NCBI GenBank assembly: GCA_013397455.1
Contig: VYZB01000924.1
Location: 88,204-152,203 of the forward strand
Source: Crotophaga sulcirostris
Taxonomy: Eukaryota; Chordata; Aves; Cuculiformes; Crotophagidae
DNA: 64,000 bases
Direction of reading: 5' to 3'
Below the pieces are notes generated by a model. The model did no database searches. It had not been told where the DNA came from and saw only the letters and a list, made by a program, of their open reading frames with translations. Below are positions 11,657-26,379 of this stretch, piece by piece. Position 1 is the first letter of the stretch, and each line of letters opens with the position of its first letter. The position numbers and the translations under genes are program-made.

Positions 11657-14600
11657 GGCTGCTTTTTACTTTCCCATGATAGCTCCTGCTAGGAAGATGT
11701 TATCAGGGATAACATGAAGGGATGCACTGATCTGTCCACAAGCACAAAGGCAGCAGATGTGAGACCAGAGTTAATTCACTAGAAGAGGTGATTAGACGCT
11801 GAATTTCTAACTTGCAGATACTGAGGCAAGAATTCATTCAACTGCCGTACCCGCCTCACAGCAATGCTGTGACTTCTGCCATTTGCATGGCACATGGCAC
11901 AACAGGGGGCGGTGGGCAATTTGGACTCCTGCAGGTTACTGTAAACAAATAACATCTTTTTGGTGCTTATAACAAACGAATGTCTTTCCTGAATATCTCC
12001 CACTAATTTACAACATCAACTGATTCTCCAAGTTAGGAATTAATACAAACACTGAAGAGAGCCTGCAAGGCAAAATGTTAATCAACTGGTACTCGGCTTT
12101 ACTCAAGATTTCCTCCTCAATTGACCCCAAAGTGGTCTCTAAAACAAATCAACATGGTTATCTCCCTTTGACAACTGGAAAAACAGAGCTAAGGGAATGA
12201 CCAGAGGCAGTTTCCTGAGGGCTATGCACTGCACAAAGACCTACTCCCAATACGAGTACCAGTCCCTATGGGAGGGCAGTACTTTTAATTCAGTATTTTT
12301 CTGATCTAGTGCTTGATCCCCTGGAAGGTCTGAGTTGTTTTAATTCTCCAGCACCCCAGTGGCACTTAGCACACTGACAGATTCAATCTGCAATTAGCAG
12401 ACACTTCCCATACGTGGCTGCAAATTGCACAGTCCCTGCTAATTAGGCCTTCATGAATGGATTTATTTAAATTACACTCATTGGCATGGTCAAGGAGTGC
12501 AAATGCCATTTCATAATTCACTTAATAATTTCTTGCGTGATTATCAGTACCATTTGCATGCAAGGGAAGCTGGTCCCTGTCCAGCAACAGCAGGGATATT
12601 GCAGAAATCATCTTCAAAAGGATCTTCAAAATGTAAAACAATATAAAATGCTTGCTGTGTGAGTTTTATGCTATCCACAGCATTGACTGAGTGGGCTCAC
12701 TAAATATTTATATGTTCTTAGGACCGAAAGATTCTGTAAAATGAAAAAGGCAGACCTGTAATTTTATGTAATTGGCCTGACTGAATGCATTAAAAGCAGC
12801 AGTATTCACTGTTCAGTGGCTTTGGCTGATACCTGAACTGGCTGCAAACTAGGAGTGCTGATGGAGTAATGATGGACATCAGCAGCAGTAACGCAGGTGC
12901 TGATACTGCCAACAGGTGCTGAGCGTGTGGAGGGATATTTAATCTAAGTTTCTCTCTGTCACCCAGGGAGCTATTGTTCATCTCTCGCTTCACCCTGCAT
13001 CTCTCCCATCCCAGTCCCCAGCACTGGAGTAGTCCCAGTGCTATTTCAGTGCCATTTCCTCACTCTCAGCAGCACAGAAAAGCACAGCAATCTGGAGTTT
13101 TATTTTAAAATTAAAATGAACCAAGGCTGATTCCTTCCTAATCTGTGCTAATTCTGGCTTCTTTGGTCCAGAAGACCTGAGGCTGGTGCTTCTGCACAGC
13201 AGCAGCATGAGTTGTGCTTATGTGCCTGCAGGCAGCTTGGACATCGAACGTGTGCCTGAGCAAACAGAACCATCTGTCAAAGGCAGAGGTGGGGACACCT
13301 GCAGCTCTCTTCTGCATAAGGAAGGCCCTATTGCTGGCAAAGAAAGAAAAAAGCCTTCTTTCAGGTGTAAAGCTAGTGGGACATGAGAGTCTGCCGTTCT
13401 CGGTTGTCCAGGAAAGATGGCGTTTTGGAACAGCAGCTGCTCTTCAGACAGTAAAGTCTTCCTGTTCTCTGTGTAATTCACATGAAACTGCTTAAACCCA
13501 CACTCAGCCTTTGCCACAGGCAGGGAGTGAAAAGTAACTGTAGGGCCCGAGCGTGACAATCACAGCATTTCTGCAGCAGTCCATGCTGGGGGAAGGCAGC
13601 AGCCTCACTCTCCAGGGCTGGGCTCGAATGCCTGTTCATCAGCAAGCTCAATTCTTAAATATTTCAACACTAATTAATCCCTTCTGCAACATCCACGCCA
13701 GGGCGGAGCAGAAACGTCACGCAACGCAGGCAAGCCAGCACAACTCAGAGAAGAAAACAAGCGGTTGGTGCCAGCCTGTACACCAAAATCAGCTCGTGTC
13801 AGGTGAGCATTGCTGAATTTTAATTAAAAAAAATACACCACAATTGATCTTCTGGGTAGTCCCTAAATCGTTGGTATATTTGCAGAGAGTAGTTTGCAAA
13901 CAAACCTTCCGTGTCTTTATTGTAGCAAAAAGTCAGAACAAGATGTCTGCACAGGAATTCACTGCTCAAAAATACTGATAGAAGTGTTTTCTTTGCTTCT
14001 TTATCTGCACAGTGATATTCTACCTTGCTTTTTTGAAATTTTGAAAATTAGACTCTGATTGCCCAAGATTTTAAAGACCTCAGCTTACTGTTTAGCTTGC
14101 CTGAAACTACAGAGGTAGAAACTGCTTCTTTTTGGAGCCTACAAGTGGTGTGAGAGCATTTAGGCTGTGGAAGATCACTTACATTATTTTGGAATTATGT
14201 GTAGGAGAAGTTAAGTCAGTGAAATTACTTGGATTTTCATCACTTTCCCCAAGACCAGAGTTTCCTCCTCTTCCTATGAGCAAATGAACAATGAATATTC
14301 TCCAACAAGACATCATGAGTTAAAAAATCCAACAATTAAAAATAGTTGTAGTGACAGATCCTTGACACTGGGGAAGAATTTGGGAGGGGAAAAAGAAAGA
14401 AGATATTTAGCATATTTAGCACTGGTTGGCTGCCTTTCAAACATTTTGAACTATTCAAATCAATGAAACCCAAACCAAATAACTTGTATCTGGATTTCAG
14501 TTTGAAACACGCAATACTCAACAATACCAATTAGGACACATGGGATGAGTGTCTCCCAGTGACAAAATTGGGGAAAAACCCTTTCAATCTTCAGTCACTC

Positions 14601-17600
14601 CAGTTTCCAACCAAGCCTAAAACTTGATCCCTGCATGAGCAGTTCATAAAGAGGAAAACTTGGGACATAATTCTCAATGACAGATGGGGATGGCTGTAAG
14701 AGAAAACCGGGACCTTAGAGTAAAGAACATTTTTTCCACCACCGCAGAATTCAGTCAATAGAGCACCAGTGAAATCCAAACAGCCCATCTAAACTAAACT
14801 TTCCAGCAAAAATATACCTTTGATCTCCTGGCTGAGCGCTTGGTCCCAGCGCAGTGGTGGCAAACCTCCCAATGCCTCCGAGAGCCAGGACCACATCCAG
14901 CCCTTCCTAGGTAATCATGTGTCAACATTTCCACAATGCGCCTGGCTGCCTGTCAGCTAGCTTGTTAGAAAATTCCTGCAGACTGACACTGACAATTTAA
15001 GTTTTTATCCATTAGAAACCCCAAACCTCCATCCAAAGCCAGTTCAGTGCACAAAGGTACTGGACTTGAGTAAAAAAGGACTTTAACAAGAAATTTTCCC
15101 TTAATAAAGTGAACACTAGAGGTCCATCTAGCAACTTGTCCCAGAAATATATATCCCTAGAATAAAATATTACAGACTCCTTCTGTGTACTGTACACTTC
15201 TCTAACTACATCCAGATTCACTGGCTTGGCAAAGCATTTTGTATCTAACAAGAGTTTCTTCTAGTCTTCTGAATTTGTTCTTGTCTTGCTATACATCAGT
15301 ATTTCCTTTTCTGGAGCTCACCCCTATGATCGCTGTCCCGACTCACGCGGCTTGCTAATGGACTTAACTACCCATTTATGAAACGAAAGGGGAAATTGGC
15401 ACTTGGGTGCATAAATACTGGAGGCCAAACGTGTCCCTGGTGTAACTCTGCTGCAGTCAGTTGAGTTAGATTAAAGATGAGTGCAGAAACAGCAGAACAG
15501 CCATTGCTGCGCGGTTGAAAGCCCTGACTCGGGATCTTGTGTCTCCGTGGCTTCACATCCACGGTTTCAAAGAGGCACCAGGGAGCCAGTGGAGAACTGG
15601 GTTGAGATGCAAGCGATGGGTTTGTGACTTCCAGCCTTCAAGTCCAATTCCCTTCCAAAGCATGTCCCATCTAACAGCAATAGGAATTACTTCATTACCT
15701 ACTCCTTACACTTTGTTCATCTCATCTTCTGCGCTCATATTCTGGAGAACCTTGTGGCTACAAACACACAGACTATGTATGCATAACACTCAAAAATGGT
15801 TTTGGTTGAGGTCTTTTTCTTCTTTATCATTCTTAAATGCCCAGTCTTCCAATTTCAGTGAGTTTCTTCCTCCCTTTTCTCTGCTTTTAACAGTAGAAAT
15901 AAGATGTAGCCCTGCCAGCCTGTTTCAACCTCCTCATTGCAACTTTCTTTAGCAAATCCTCAGCTCCCCTTATAAAGCTCCTCTCTCAGCCAAACTCAAT
16001 GGAGACGTGGAAGGAGTACAGGCTTTGCTGACACAGAGGCTGCCTCCACCAAGAAAGCCAAGGGCGATTCAAGGCACAAAAGTCAAGTCAGATGAAAGTA
16101 CAGATCCAGCAAAGCGTGTTTAAGCACAAAATTTCTCTCCCAGGGAGTCACTGGGACCATTCATGTGCTCCACGCTGAGCCACATATGTGAGTGCTTTGC
16201 TGAACCCAGGCCAAAGTGCAGTTCTTTATGAATGCAGGCCAGATCCTGTAGCACCGAGTAACACCAATGAGTAACATTTATTCACACAAGTGGTCTCTGT
16301 GGAGAAAGGCTGCCAAGTCCTGGCCCCGTATGATTTTTTTCTTTAGCAAGCAGCCAGAGCAGAGCTCCATATGGCAACGCCGACTCCTCACTCAGCAACT
16401 TGCCTGCTGCCAGCTCCTCAGTGCAAAGGACCAAGCGAGACAGAAATCTTCCAGCTCAACCCTCATGTTACAATTACCTTTAAAAAACTGCCAGATAAAT
16501 TCCTTTAAATTCTTCCAGGGAGTTTCTTCCTGCTGTGGCTGCCTGCATGACCATGGCAGTCCTAGCAGTGGGCAGCAATGCTCTCCCAGGGCAGATGCTC
16601 TCCTAGGGCACTGCCCAAGCCATTCCCAGGTGAGTTGTCTTTCAGGGCACATCCAAAGAGCACCCAGCTTTTGTACCTGGCTCCTCAAAGGCCTGGCACA
16701 TCCCAAGGCTCCCACAGAGGTGATTGGTGAGCTGGGAAAGCTTCTTATGCTCCTCTTCAGGCAACCTGACCCTAACATGAAGCTTAAGCTTGTGTAGGGA
16801 CACATCTTCAATAGCCCTTTCTCAGTTAATGCACACGGAGGAGAGATTTAGAAAGGTACAAGAATGGCTTGGTGCAGAGATGGATGCCTTGTGCCACCAT
16901 GCAGCTGTCCTGCCTTAACACTCTTGCTCAAAGACAGTCAAAATCAAGCAGAGCTGAACAGGAGACCTTCCTCCTCACTGACCTCCCTTTCACCTTACCC
17001 CCAGAATCTGGGGCTCTTAATATCTCACCTTGGTAGTTTTACTTCCATTAAAATACACAAGGAAATATCCAATTTGCCTCAGCCACAGGTGCTGCCCTTC
17101 ACCCCATCCACCTGGGAGTTACTGCAGCCAAAGGCTGGGTGCACCCAGAGGCTTTTCCTGAGAGCTGACAGCAGTGAACATAGCAGGGAAATCCTTGCCA
17201 CAGCAAATACAGGGTGCAGGGCCCTTGCCAACCCAAATTCCAGCTGCACCAGCCACAAGAGCCCTCCAGGCACTGCAGTGACCCTGCCTGACCCCCCCAA
17301 AACCACAAGGATCCCACAGCAGGGAGCAGCAGCTGCCCATCCAGGGTACCACACTCACCCCGTGCTGTCTCCATCTTTCACCATCCTATCTTCTGAGGCA
17401 CCAAACATGCAGCTCCTAGCAAAGGGACTGATATTTCACAAACGTCTCTGAAGAAACCAAACAGCATTTAAGTGGTCGATGGGGAGCATGGCCACCTCAC
17501 CTTCCACACCACCAGCAGCAGCTCTCTACCACCTCAGGCACAGCCCTCAGCACTATTACCCTCCTCACAGGGGTCTGGACATACAGCAAAGTCAGCAGTG

Positions 17601-20600
17601 CCATCAGAGCAGCACAAGCCACAGCAGCACCTAATGTAGGGTGGGCTTAACTCAGCCAGGGTCAAGTCTGCTGAGCATCTAGGCAGGATCAGGCCCAAAA
17701 CAAGGCTAGTGGTGAGCCCAGGTTAAGCTCATGGAGCCTTTCAGCATCCCCACAGCCTCAGCACTGCTGTTGCGTGTGCAGTTGCTGCCAAATCAATAAG
17801 TGTGTCTTCCTGGTAAATAATTGTGTCAGTGGGATGTTAATGGTGCACAGTGCTCGCGGTGTAAAGGCATTTTTTTTTGTCAATGAAGTAAAGCCATTCG
17901 TTTTTCTCCCCCTTATCCCCCCCAAGCCTTCCCAAATGCACAAAATGGGCTCCAGACCCACCTCCTACAAGGAAATGAGAACCAGCCCTGGAGGATCACC
18001 CAGCAAGAAGCCTCTGTTCAGAGATCTGACGCCTCTTCAAAGATGGGGGAACAAATGTGCTCCTACCTCCGCTGATTTATGAAGAACGTCTGCATCAGCA
18101 ATGAGGGGGAAATGCTTAAACACAACCAGAGGGAAGGGAAATCAAGTGCTTGCTGTCTGCGCTTAGGGGGTTGCATTGAATAACTCCTCTATTTATTATA
18201 GTTTGTTTTCATATAATTAGATCTATATTGCATTTTGAAGGAAAACAAACAACCTAGTGACTGCAGCACATGCTGCTGGATTATGTGCTCGCTAGGAAAA
18301 TAAACAATAGTGTGCCACCACCAGGACCAGGTGATGGCAATTGGGATGTGCCAAAGGCAGCTCTTGAATTGAATGTGGCAGCAAACAGCCTGTGACTGTG
18401 TCCCCGTGTGCAAGGGACATAGGGAAAGCAGGTGGTTTGCTGGAGGGAAACAGCCAGTATCACCTCGGAGATAGGCAGGAGCAAAGCCAGAGCACCAGTT
18501 TCCCCCAGACCAGGCTGGGCAGCCAACCTAGCACCTGGGGAAAGGCAGGAGAAAGGCCTGATTCAGGCACAGCCGAAGAGCATTGTCTGAAGCTGAGCTG
18601 TTCTTTCTTTCCTTCCTTCCCCCATGCTGAGAAGTTCTGGGTGTAAATTGTTCTAAGTTATATCTGTTTGGTTTTAATTTCTACTGATGCCCTGGTGTTA
18701 TTTACATTCTTGAAATACAGTAGTAGGCATGAGTATAGCATTGTGTTCATGAAATACAGCCTGCTGCCTATGGTATTTATTGATCGGTGTGGTAAATAAT
18801 TCCAACAAGAACAACTCATCCAAGTAAGCAGAAGATGCAGCTGAAGGCTGCCCATCTGCCAGGGCCTAATGCACATCCCTTCCAAGGCTGGCAGGATTGC
18901 ACCAGCAGCACAGGGCTGACAGAGCCTCTCCTGATATACTTTTTCATCCAAAACAAAGCCAAGAGAGCCAGTACACCTCCCAGGTGGTTCCCAGAGGCAG
19001 CTGTGCCTTGGGCTGGCACAGGGCTCCCAGTCAGGATGGTCAGTACTGTGGACACATCCCCAGGGACACAGAACACAGCCCTGTGCCCACCATGGGATGC
19101 TCCCAGTTCATGTCAGTAGGTCAGTGACAGACAAAAAACCAAATGCTTGACTGTTTCTGAGCTGGAGCAGAGGCACCCAAGGGACACACAACCACAGCAA
19201 GAGCTGGATCCCCACAGCACCCTCAGCACCATGTGCCCCACAAGAGCCAGGAGGCCATTGCTAGAAATAAAAAGCTCTCTACAAGGGTCTTTTTTTGGTT
19301 TGATTTGACCACGCTTGGGGAGGAGAGGAAGGCAGTAAATAACAGCCCTGTGTATAAGCAATTGCTAGATTAGCATAGTTAATGTCTGTGGAATTTATTC
19401 ATTGCCTGAATTCTTGCACTTTTTCCAGGGGAAAGGCAACAGGGGACTTTACATAATGCTGTCCATGCAGAACTGTGTCTCTCAGCTGTCCCAAGTATTT
19501 CTCTGGAAGACTTCCCTGTCCTGCAGCAAGAAGAGAGACCCGGGAAATCCAAGCACTAGGCTGGATAGATTTAATGTTGCTACACAGGGACTCATTTATC
19601 TTGGCGCAAAGGTGAACTGACACCATCCTCAAGGACAGGAGCTTAACAAGCAAAGTAGGATGATCTGAACCAGATCTTGACCTGGTCTCAATCATGCAGC
19701 TGCGCCAAACCAAATGAGGTTGATTTATGCCAGCAAGAAGCCATTCTCTTCGGCTTAAATTCATGCCCAGCTCCTACTGCCAGCATTGCTGGAGCTGCCT
19801 GTCCACACTGGGCAGAGCTCACCCTACTAACACCAGCAATCCCAGCAGCCCAGTGCAGAGCCATGACACGACACCAACACTCCATGGGACACCCCCACCA
19901 TGACATTGTACCACTGACCTCAGCATCCTGCCTCATCAGCAGCCTTAAGAGTTTCAGTCAAATAGAGACCCCCAGAAGGGGATGTGCTGCAGCAGATGCT
20001 CCTCTGGGTTTCACACGGCTGCTCATCACTGCAGGGCACTGTGTGTCTTAGACACAGCCTGGTTTTAGGAGAGACCCTCAGCACCACATGGTACATATGG
20101 GAATGCCCCAACAGGCACTCACAGGCAACTCCTCTTGGCTTTGCTGCAAAAAATATCACTTCCTGAAGGAGATAATCTTCCATCAAACTCATGTCTCAGC
20201 CGTGAAGCCAGCCTCAGAGAAGGTCCCTGATCAGAGACTGGAGTAAGTTACAGGGGAGCAGTGGTTCAGGAGTGGATTTTGTGCACAGGTCCTCTTGTGC
20301 TGCCTGCCTGGGTGACACTGCACGTGTTGCAGCACCTGCAGCATCCCCACCTCCTCTGCCAATGCAGAGGCCACCTTGCAGCATCCCCCCACAATGATGT
20401 GGGACAACAGCAATGAAGCTGTTGCAGTAACATCTCCAGCGATGCTGCAAGCTCTGGCCCTGCCGATCCCAGTTCATCTCAGGGCAGTGTTCCTGAGCAG
20501 GGTGGTACACAGCACAGCACAAAAGGCTGCTTTTACCAGCTCTGTTAATTTTACATTAGAGAGAATGGGGCACCCTGACCACCTCTCACCAGGGAACAGC

Positions 20601-23600
20601 TTCTTTCATTTCATCTGGTCACTGCCCCAAAGAGGATAAGCACAGCCTGAAGCAACCTAGAGCTCAGCACCTGCCCTTTTCCACCACCAACAAACCTTTC
20701 ACATCTCCTGGGTGGCTGCAACATCTTCCGCCTCCTGAAAAATATCCCAACTCACTTCCAGGGCTGAAGATACAAGTCCCTGCTGCTGGACACTCCCCTG
20801 TGCACCCAGCATCGGCGGTACGAGGGGACCAGCACCCACAATGCTCCCCAGCACCCCAAACCCCATGGATACTGAGTGGAGCCACTTCACCTTGGCCCAC
20901 TGCCTGGGTAGGAGCTGGTTGCCAAGCTCAGACTTGGATCTAGCAATAGACTTTTGTGCTTTGGCTCAAGGATCCTGCAAACAAGAGCTTTAATCATTGC
21001 TTGCTTTTATGCCCCGAGAGCCAAAATTGTCTTGTTAAATACAGTAAGCGATCAGTGCTCAGAGTAAAGAACATTTCAATGACTGCTTGTGTGGGTAATT
21101 ATTTCAGGCTTGCCTCTCTTCTCCTCTAGAGAAAAATTACAGAATGTGGAAATTATTGCAAAGCCTTTTTGGACTTGTAGCATTTCTGCTGGTTACAGGC
21201 ACTCGCTCTGGGCAGCACTTGAGCCTGTGCCTGCATTTTGCTGCCTACTTGTGCACCATCCTGCTCGCCGACAGGCACCAACCAGTCCCTGGGCAATCTG
21301 TACCAGGATCACATCCTCTGCAAGCAGGTACAGGACTGGTCTTTAGCTCAGACAGCTGTAACTAATGCCAATATCCATCCTAAAGGCAACAGGAGCCTCT
21401 GCTGTGCCAGCCTTAGGGCGAGCCTGCCCTCCCCCAGCCTGAGCATGGCACATCAGCACACATAAGCCAAGCCCAGAAAAACATTTTATAAGGTTTTTTT
21501 CCCCCCACTTCTGCATCCCTGAGTGGCAGCTGTGGCTCCGTGCTTGGAAGCCCCAGCTGTGCCATGATCCTGGCCCCAGGCAGGAGCCCTTTTCTCCCAG
21601 TGCTTCTCTTCAAACCCATTTTAATATTACACTATTAAAGTTGCCTTTTAGCTTTTGTTATGACTTTAAAAAAAAAAGCAGAGGGAGCCTCAGCACTGCC
21701 CACATCATTGGAGTTCCCAGAGTGGGAAACCTCAGTCTGGGAGTGCTGCACCCAGGCAGGGTGCTCAGGAAAAGAGGAGGAGGATGGTACTCAGCCATCC
21801 CATCACTCAGCCCCAACTTTGATGAGGGGACCAGAAGAGCAGACTGCAGTGATGCTACCTGCTCTGGCAGTCAGAGGATGTCTTGCTGGAAAAGGAGGAT
21901 TTTCCCCTTTCAGAGCAAAACACCCTCAGCCTACTCCCAACTGGGTTTGCATCACCTCCTCCTCTGCAAACACAACTTCTGGCCAAAACCTCAGCACGAG
22001 GAGGAAAGTTATGGACAAGGGACAACTGTCAGTTTGCATTCATTTCTAGAGAAAAGTTTAGGCTTAGAGACACATACAAAACTGGCTTTTAAACACATGC
22101 AACTCCATATGCAGCAGTTGGGCACCCACAGATTTCCACTGAGCCTGGAAATGCTGGGAAAGCCCAGCCCATGGAGGATCAAGAGCAGAGGGAATAACCT
22201 CCTTCTGCAAATGCTTCGCTTCCCTCATGGGTGGCTCTGGCCTCGGCCAGGAAGGGCGACGCAGCCCCCCTGCCCACACCCCCACCCCCTGCTGCCAGAA
22301 GCTTCAACCCCACGCAAGAAGAGAGACAGGATTGGGGGCACCCCTGCAGCCACCCACGCCTGTCAGAGCAGACCACTCCACTCATACCAGCTCTCTGCAT
22401 TATTTACAGAGCATCGCAATGTCCTGGGTGTGATGGTGATTCATGGGGCACTTTCCTCCCTTTCATTACACAAATAAATCTCCTGACAAAGCAAGGCTGG
22501 CACAAGGCAGCACGCAGCTAAACCATCCTCGCAGCTAGCGGGCATCTCTGCTCTCAAATCCAACAGATTCTGTACGAGGCAATTTTAGTGCTCGTGTGTG
22601 GGATGGAGGAGGGAACGGCTCCAGGAGGATTTAAGCGAGTGGATGAAGCTTAAAAAGGCAGAACAAATCCCTGAGTAGTTTCAGCATAAACACCTCTGTG
22701 CAGGTTTATATGCAAAGCAAAGTCTATCCCCAGCTGGCAGGTGGGAAAATGCTTTCACTCTGAAACTCATTTCTGTGAATTTGTTGCACTGGAAGTAACG
22801 AGGCAGAGCTATGAGCTCCAGTGGACGCGTGGGTGCCCCACGGAACCCCCATCATCCCTGCCCTGGGGTCCTGTGGCTGTGGGCAGGAGGGGCTGTGCAT
22901 AGGGGAGGCAGCAAACCATGATGGGGAACAGAAGAACTGCAGCAGAAGGGGCCCCCACAATACCTTCTTTCCACTGCATCTAGAGCAAGAGCAGAGCAGA
23001 AACCTCTCAGGGTTTCTTTTTTTTTTTTTATTTTACATATCACTGTATGTAAAACCTGCCATGAAGACAGACCTGAAGGCAGTGCATTCCCACCCAGCAC
23101 CAAGACATGAGAGGCAGGAGATAAGCAGAATGAATCTGAGCATCAGCAGCAAAGCAGATGTGTCCCATGGCAAGTGCAGCTCCAAAGCACCAAATCAAAA
23201 GCAGTTGGGCACAAACAAATTTCTGAAGGGGAGCAAGCAGTTTCAGGGGAGCTTCCACTTTAGCTGGGTGTAAAGGCAACTCCACAGTACTGTCTCAGCC
23301 ACAGGCACACGAAGGTCACTCCAGACTGACCCTTCTCCTACTCTGATGGTTTTATGTGTTTTCATTTTTGTTCTAGAGGCCATAAAAGAGCATCAGTGCA
23401 GCCACAGGTACAACACAGAACAACATAGTTTGTCTGCTTCAACTGAGGCAGCACTTGCACACCTCGACTATGTCCACAGTGCTGGACAGGAGCTCCTGCA
23501 CTTCAGGTGTAGCTTTGACTCCCCATACCTGTTCTCAGACCTCCCTACAACCCAGCTACAGGGCTGGTTCCTGGCACCAATATCCACTCCAGAGCTGGAT

Positions 23601-26379
23601 GTGCTGCTCTTAATCCAGCACTTGCATGCTGGGTCCAAGACCATGCTGTCCCCTCCAAGCACACAGTGATGCCACCAGCACACTTCCCCCATGAACTGCC
23701 CTGGCTGCCACAGAAGCTGCTTTAAAGACGCTTGGATGCTACAACCAGGTCAGAGAAACAGACTTCTTCCCTGCTTTGCCCCTCTGAGTGTGGAGGCCTC
23801 CCCATCCAGGCATGGTCTCATTTTTCTCTGCCCCATTTTTCAGAAGGCGTGGGGACCCATCACCCGCACACAGAGCTGACAGGAAAGGACTCATTCCTGA
23901 GAAGCATTGCTTCTAAACCACTCCAATATGGCAAGGCAATGTTAACCAGCTGAGAAAATGCTTTAAAGACCCTTAATTAAAGGCTGGCTGTTGCGCAAGC
24001 CCCTTTCCCATCCCCACCAGAAGCCTTTCCCAGTTTCCCGGCCTCTCCCCCGCTGCCTTCCATCCCTTGCGCTTTCTTTGCCGCTGGCATCTGCCAGCAG
24101 CATGCTGGATCAGCCTGGGGGTGCCTCTTCAGCAATCAGCCCCTGCCCTCAGATGAAAGTTTGCACTCCTAGCAAAAGGGAAAAAAGTGAAAATTTCTCT
24201 CCCTGTTGGCTTTCAGGCATGGTTGATGGCAGCAGCTGCCAGTGCTGGGGCAAAGCAGGTATAACCATGTCAGTCTGTCCCTTCCCAGGCACTGGGAGCA
24301 TCAGCTTCATCATTGGCACAGTCTGTGCTTCTCTCTGGCCACATTGGATCAGGAGAAATGGGATTGAATCAGACCATCTGATGCCATCGCTCACCTCTAA
24401 CACTGGCCCTTATGTGAGGGGCTACAGCACCACTCGGTGCCCCATCCAGCCCCCTTCTCCTGCCACTTTGTCTTAGTGGCCACTGGGGAAGGGGCAGTGG
24501 TGGCAGTGCCCCATCCCACGTCTTTTCTTCATTATGTTCCCATACCCCAGAGCTGCCTACACCTGATGGTGCTTACTTGTGCCCACATGTGGGATCCAGC
24601 CTGTGCTCTGCATGACTTGGAAGCCACCGCCGGGCACCTGGTTGCAATTACAGCAGCCTCTCTCTCGGCATGGGCATTTTCTTGTCTGTTGGGAAATATG
24701 GCATGAGTTTATTCTGTGTATTTGAGATCACGTCAAGATCAAAACCAGAGCAGAAGCCAGTGGAGTTGGCAGCCCCAGATGCTGCACAAGGCCCAGGTGT
24801 GGTGCTGGGAGGTTTTGCAGGAGGGCAGAACACTGAGGGGACACATACTTCCCTCCCAAGAGCTCTCCTCTGTGCTGGTCAGGAAGGGAGGCTGCCACAG
24901 TGCACCCCACAGCAAGAAGCATCACGGCCCCAGACATCCCTAAGCATGGGGCAAGGCAGAGGTTTGCAGCTGATGCTGTCCGCACTGCAGCTCCTTTCAC
25001 CAGAAAGCACAACTGTGTCCTGTGGGGGCAGCCCCAGCCCTGCCTGCTGCCCCACTCCCACAGAGCCACTGGGATGCCATTGTGCACCAAAGAGACACCA
25101 ATAGCCCTAGGGCGAGGACTCAGATGCCCTGGGAGGTGCAGGACTGCACCATGGACAGACAAAGCTCTTCTTGGAGACACTGGAAAAGCTGATATATACC
25201 AGCACCACAGATTCTCCCTGAGCAGTGCTGCTGACAACCATGCTGCTCCATCCCCAAACACCCCATTGCCCCTAGAAGCAGTACAAAGGATGCCTGACCT
25301 TACCAGCAGCAGCCCCTTATCCTAAAGGATCAGATCCTGCTCCCCAAGCCAGGGCAGCCCTCTGCATCCTCCTCATCTGAGGAAGGTCCTGCAGGAAGGA
25401 GCCAGCCCCCTTCCCCTGCCTGCATTTATAGCCCACAGGTGCCCCAGGTGCATCATGAGCCCCACCTGGGCATTGTGATGGGGAACTGGTGCAGCCACAC
25501 ACACTGCAGCAGGCAGAGAACGGGGATGGATGGGGTGCTTTCAGGGAAAAGTGTAGCTTTCCCTGTTACAAGTTATAAACATTCCCAGGGCACATGAAAA
25601 TGAAAAGTGTAACTGTAAATTAGCCCCGCTGCTCTCCTGCAATTCCCAGACCTACGCAAAGGCATGGAAGTTTTAATTTCTTCCTTTTGGAGCTGGTTCT
25701 TTTATTTTCCCTTATTTTTGTTCTTTCCCTTCTATCCTCCTAAATTTGTATAAAGAGAGTAAATGAAAATTTTGGAAAGCTCTTGCAACCCAGCTCTTCT
25801 TGGCTTACGCAGTGGTTGGGAATGAAGAGGAGGCCCAGAGCACAGCAACCACAGTGCTTTGGATAGCTGGATTTTCAAAACAAAAATGAGGCTAGAAATG
25901 GAAACTTTGGTTAACTGAGACGGGGATGAAAACTTCATTTCACACTTGGCAGAAAAGCTCTGTCTCCATCACCCTCTTGCTCTGGCACTTCCCCCATTTA
26001 GTCTGGTGCCCAAAAGGCATTTCTGCAGTGCTGGCAGCACAGGGGATTGTTCTGGTGTCCTCTGAGGAAGCAGATGTGGGCACATCACTGCCCAGACACT
26101 CTTGGGAGCTCACTTAGAAACACTTCCCTGCAGAAGCATCCTGGTAAATGGATAGAGATGGGGTGTTCACATGAATTTTCAAGCCCATCCCCCCAGCACC
26201 TGCCGTCCCAGGGGAAAACATCACCTTCCAGGTTTCTGGATCTTCAGCAATCTGATATAGACATAAAGAAGGGAAAAAGCCATAAAAACAACCACATGGG
26301 GCTGTGTCCCGTCCCCAGCAGCACGAGATAGCGGGCATACAGAACACATCAGCACAGCTCAGCATCGTAGGTTTATAAC

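Larger units (their letters stand above)
9812..26379. other. Intergenic stretch between MEIOB promoter and HS3ST6, distal part
   Basis: No gene is supported. Composition changes from AT-rich to near-even GC around 9.4 kb. Contents include a T15 run (10478-10492), an A17 run (11640-11656), a perfect octamer ATTTGCAT near 12550 and many chance open frames, the longest 278 codons at 21641-22477. No recognisable protein domain, tRNA or rRNA was seen. Confidence 0.6.

Noticed and set aside
21641..22477. Longest open frame of the window, 278 codons on the plus strand
   Set aside because: No recognisable domain, Pro/Ser/His-rich low-information sequence, no splice or promoter context, and long open frames overlap it in other frames as expected in stop-poor DNA.
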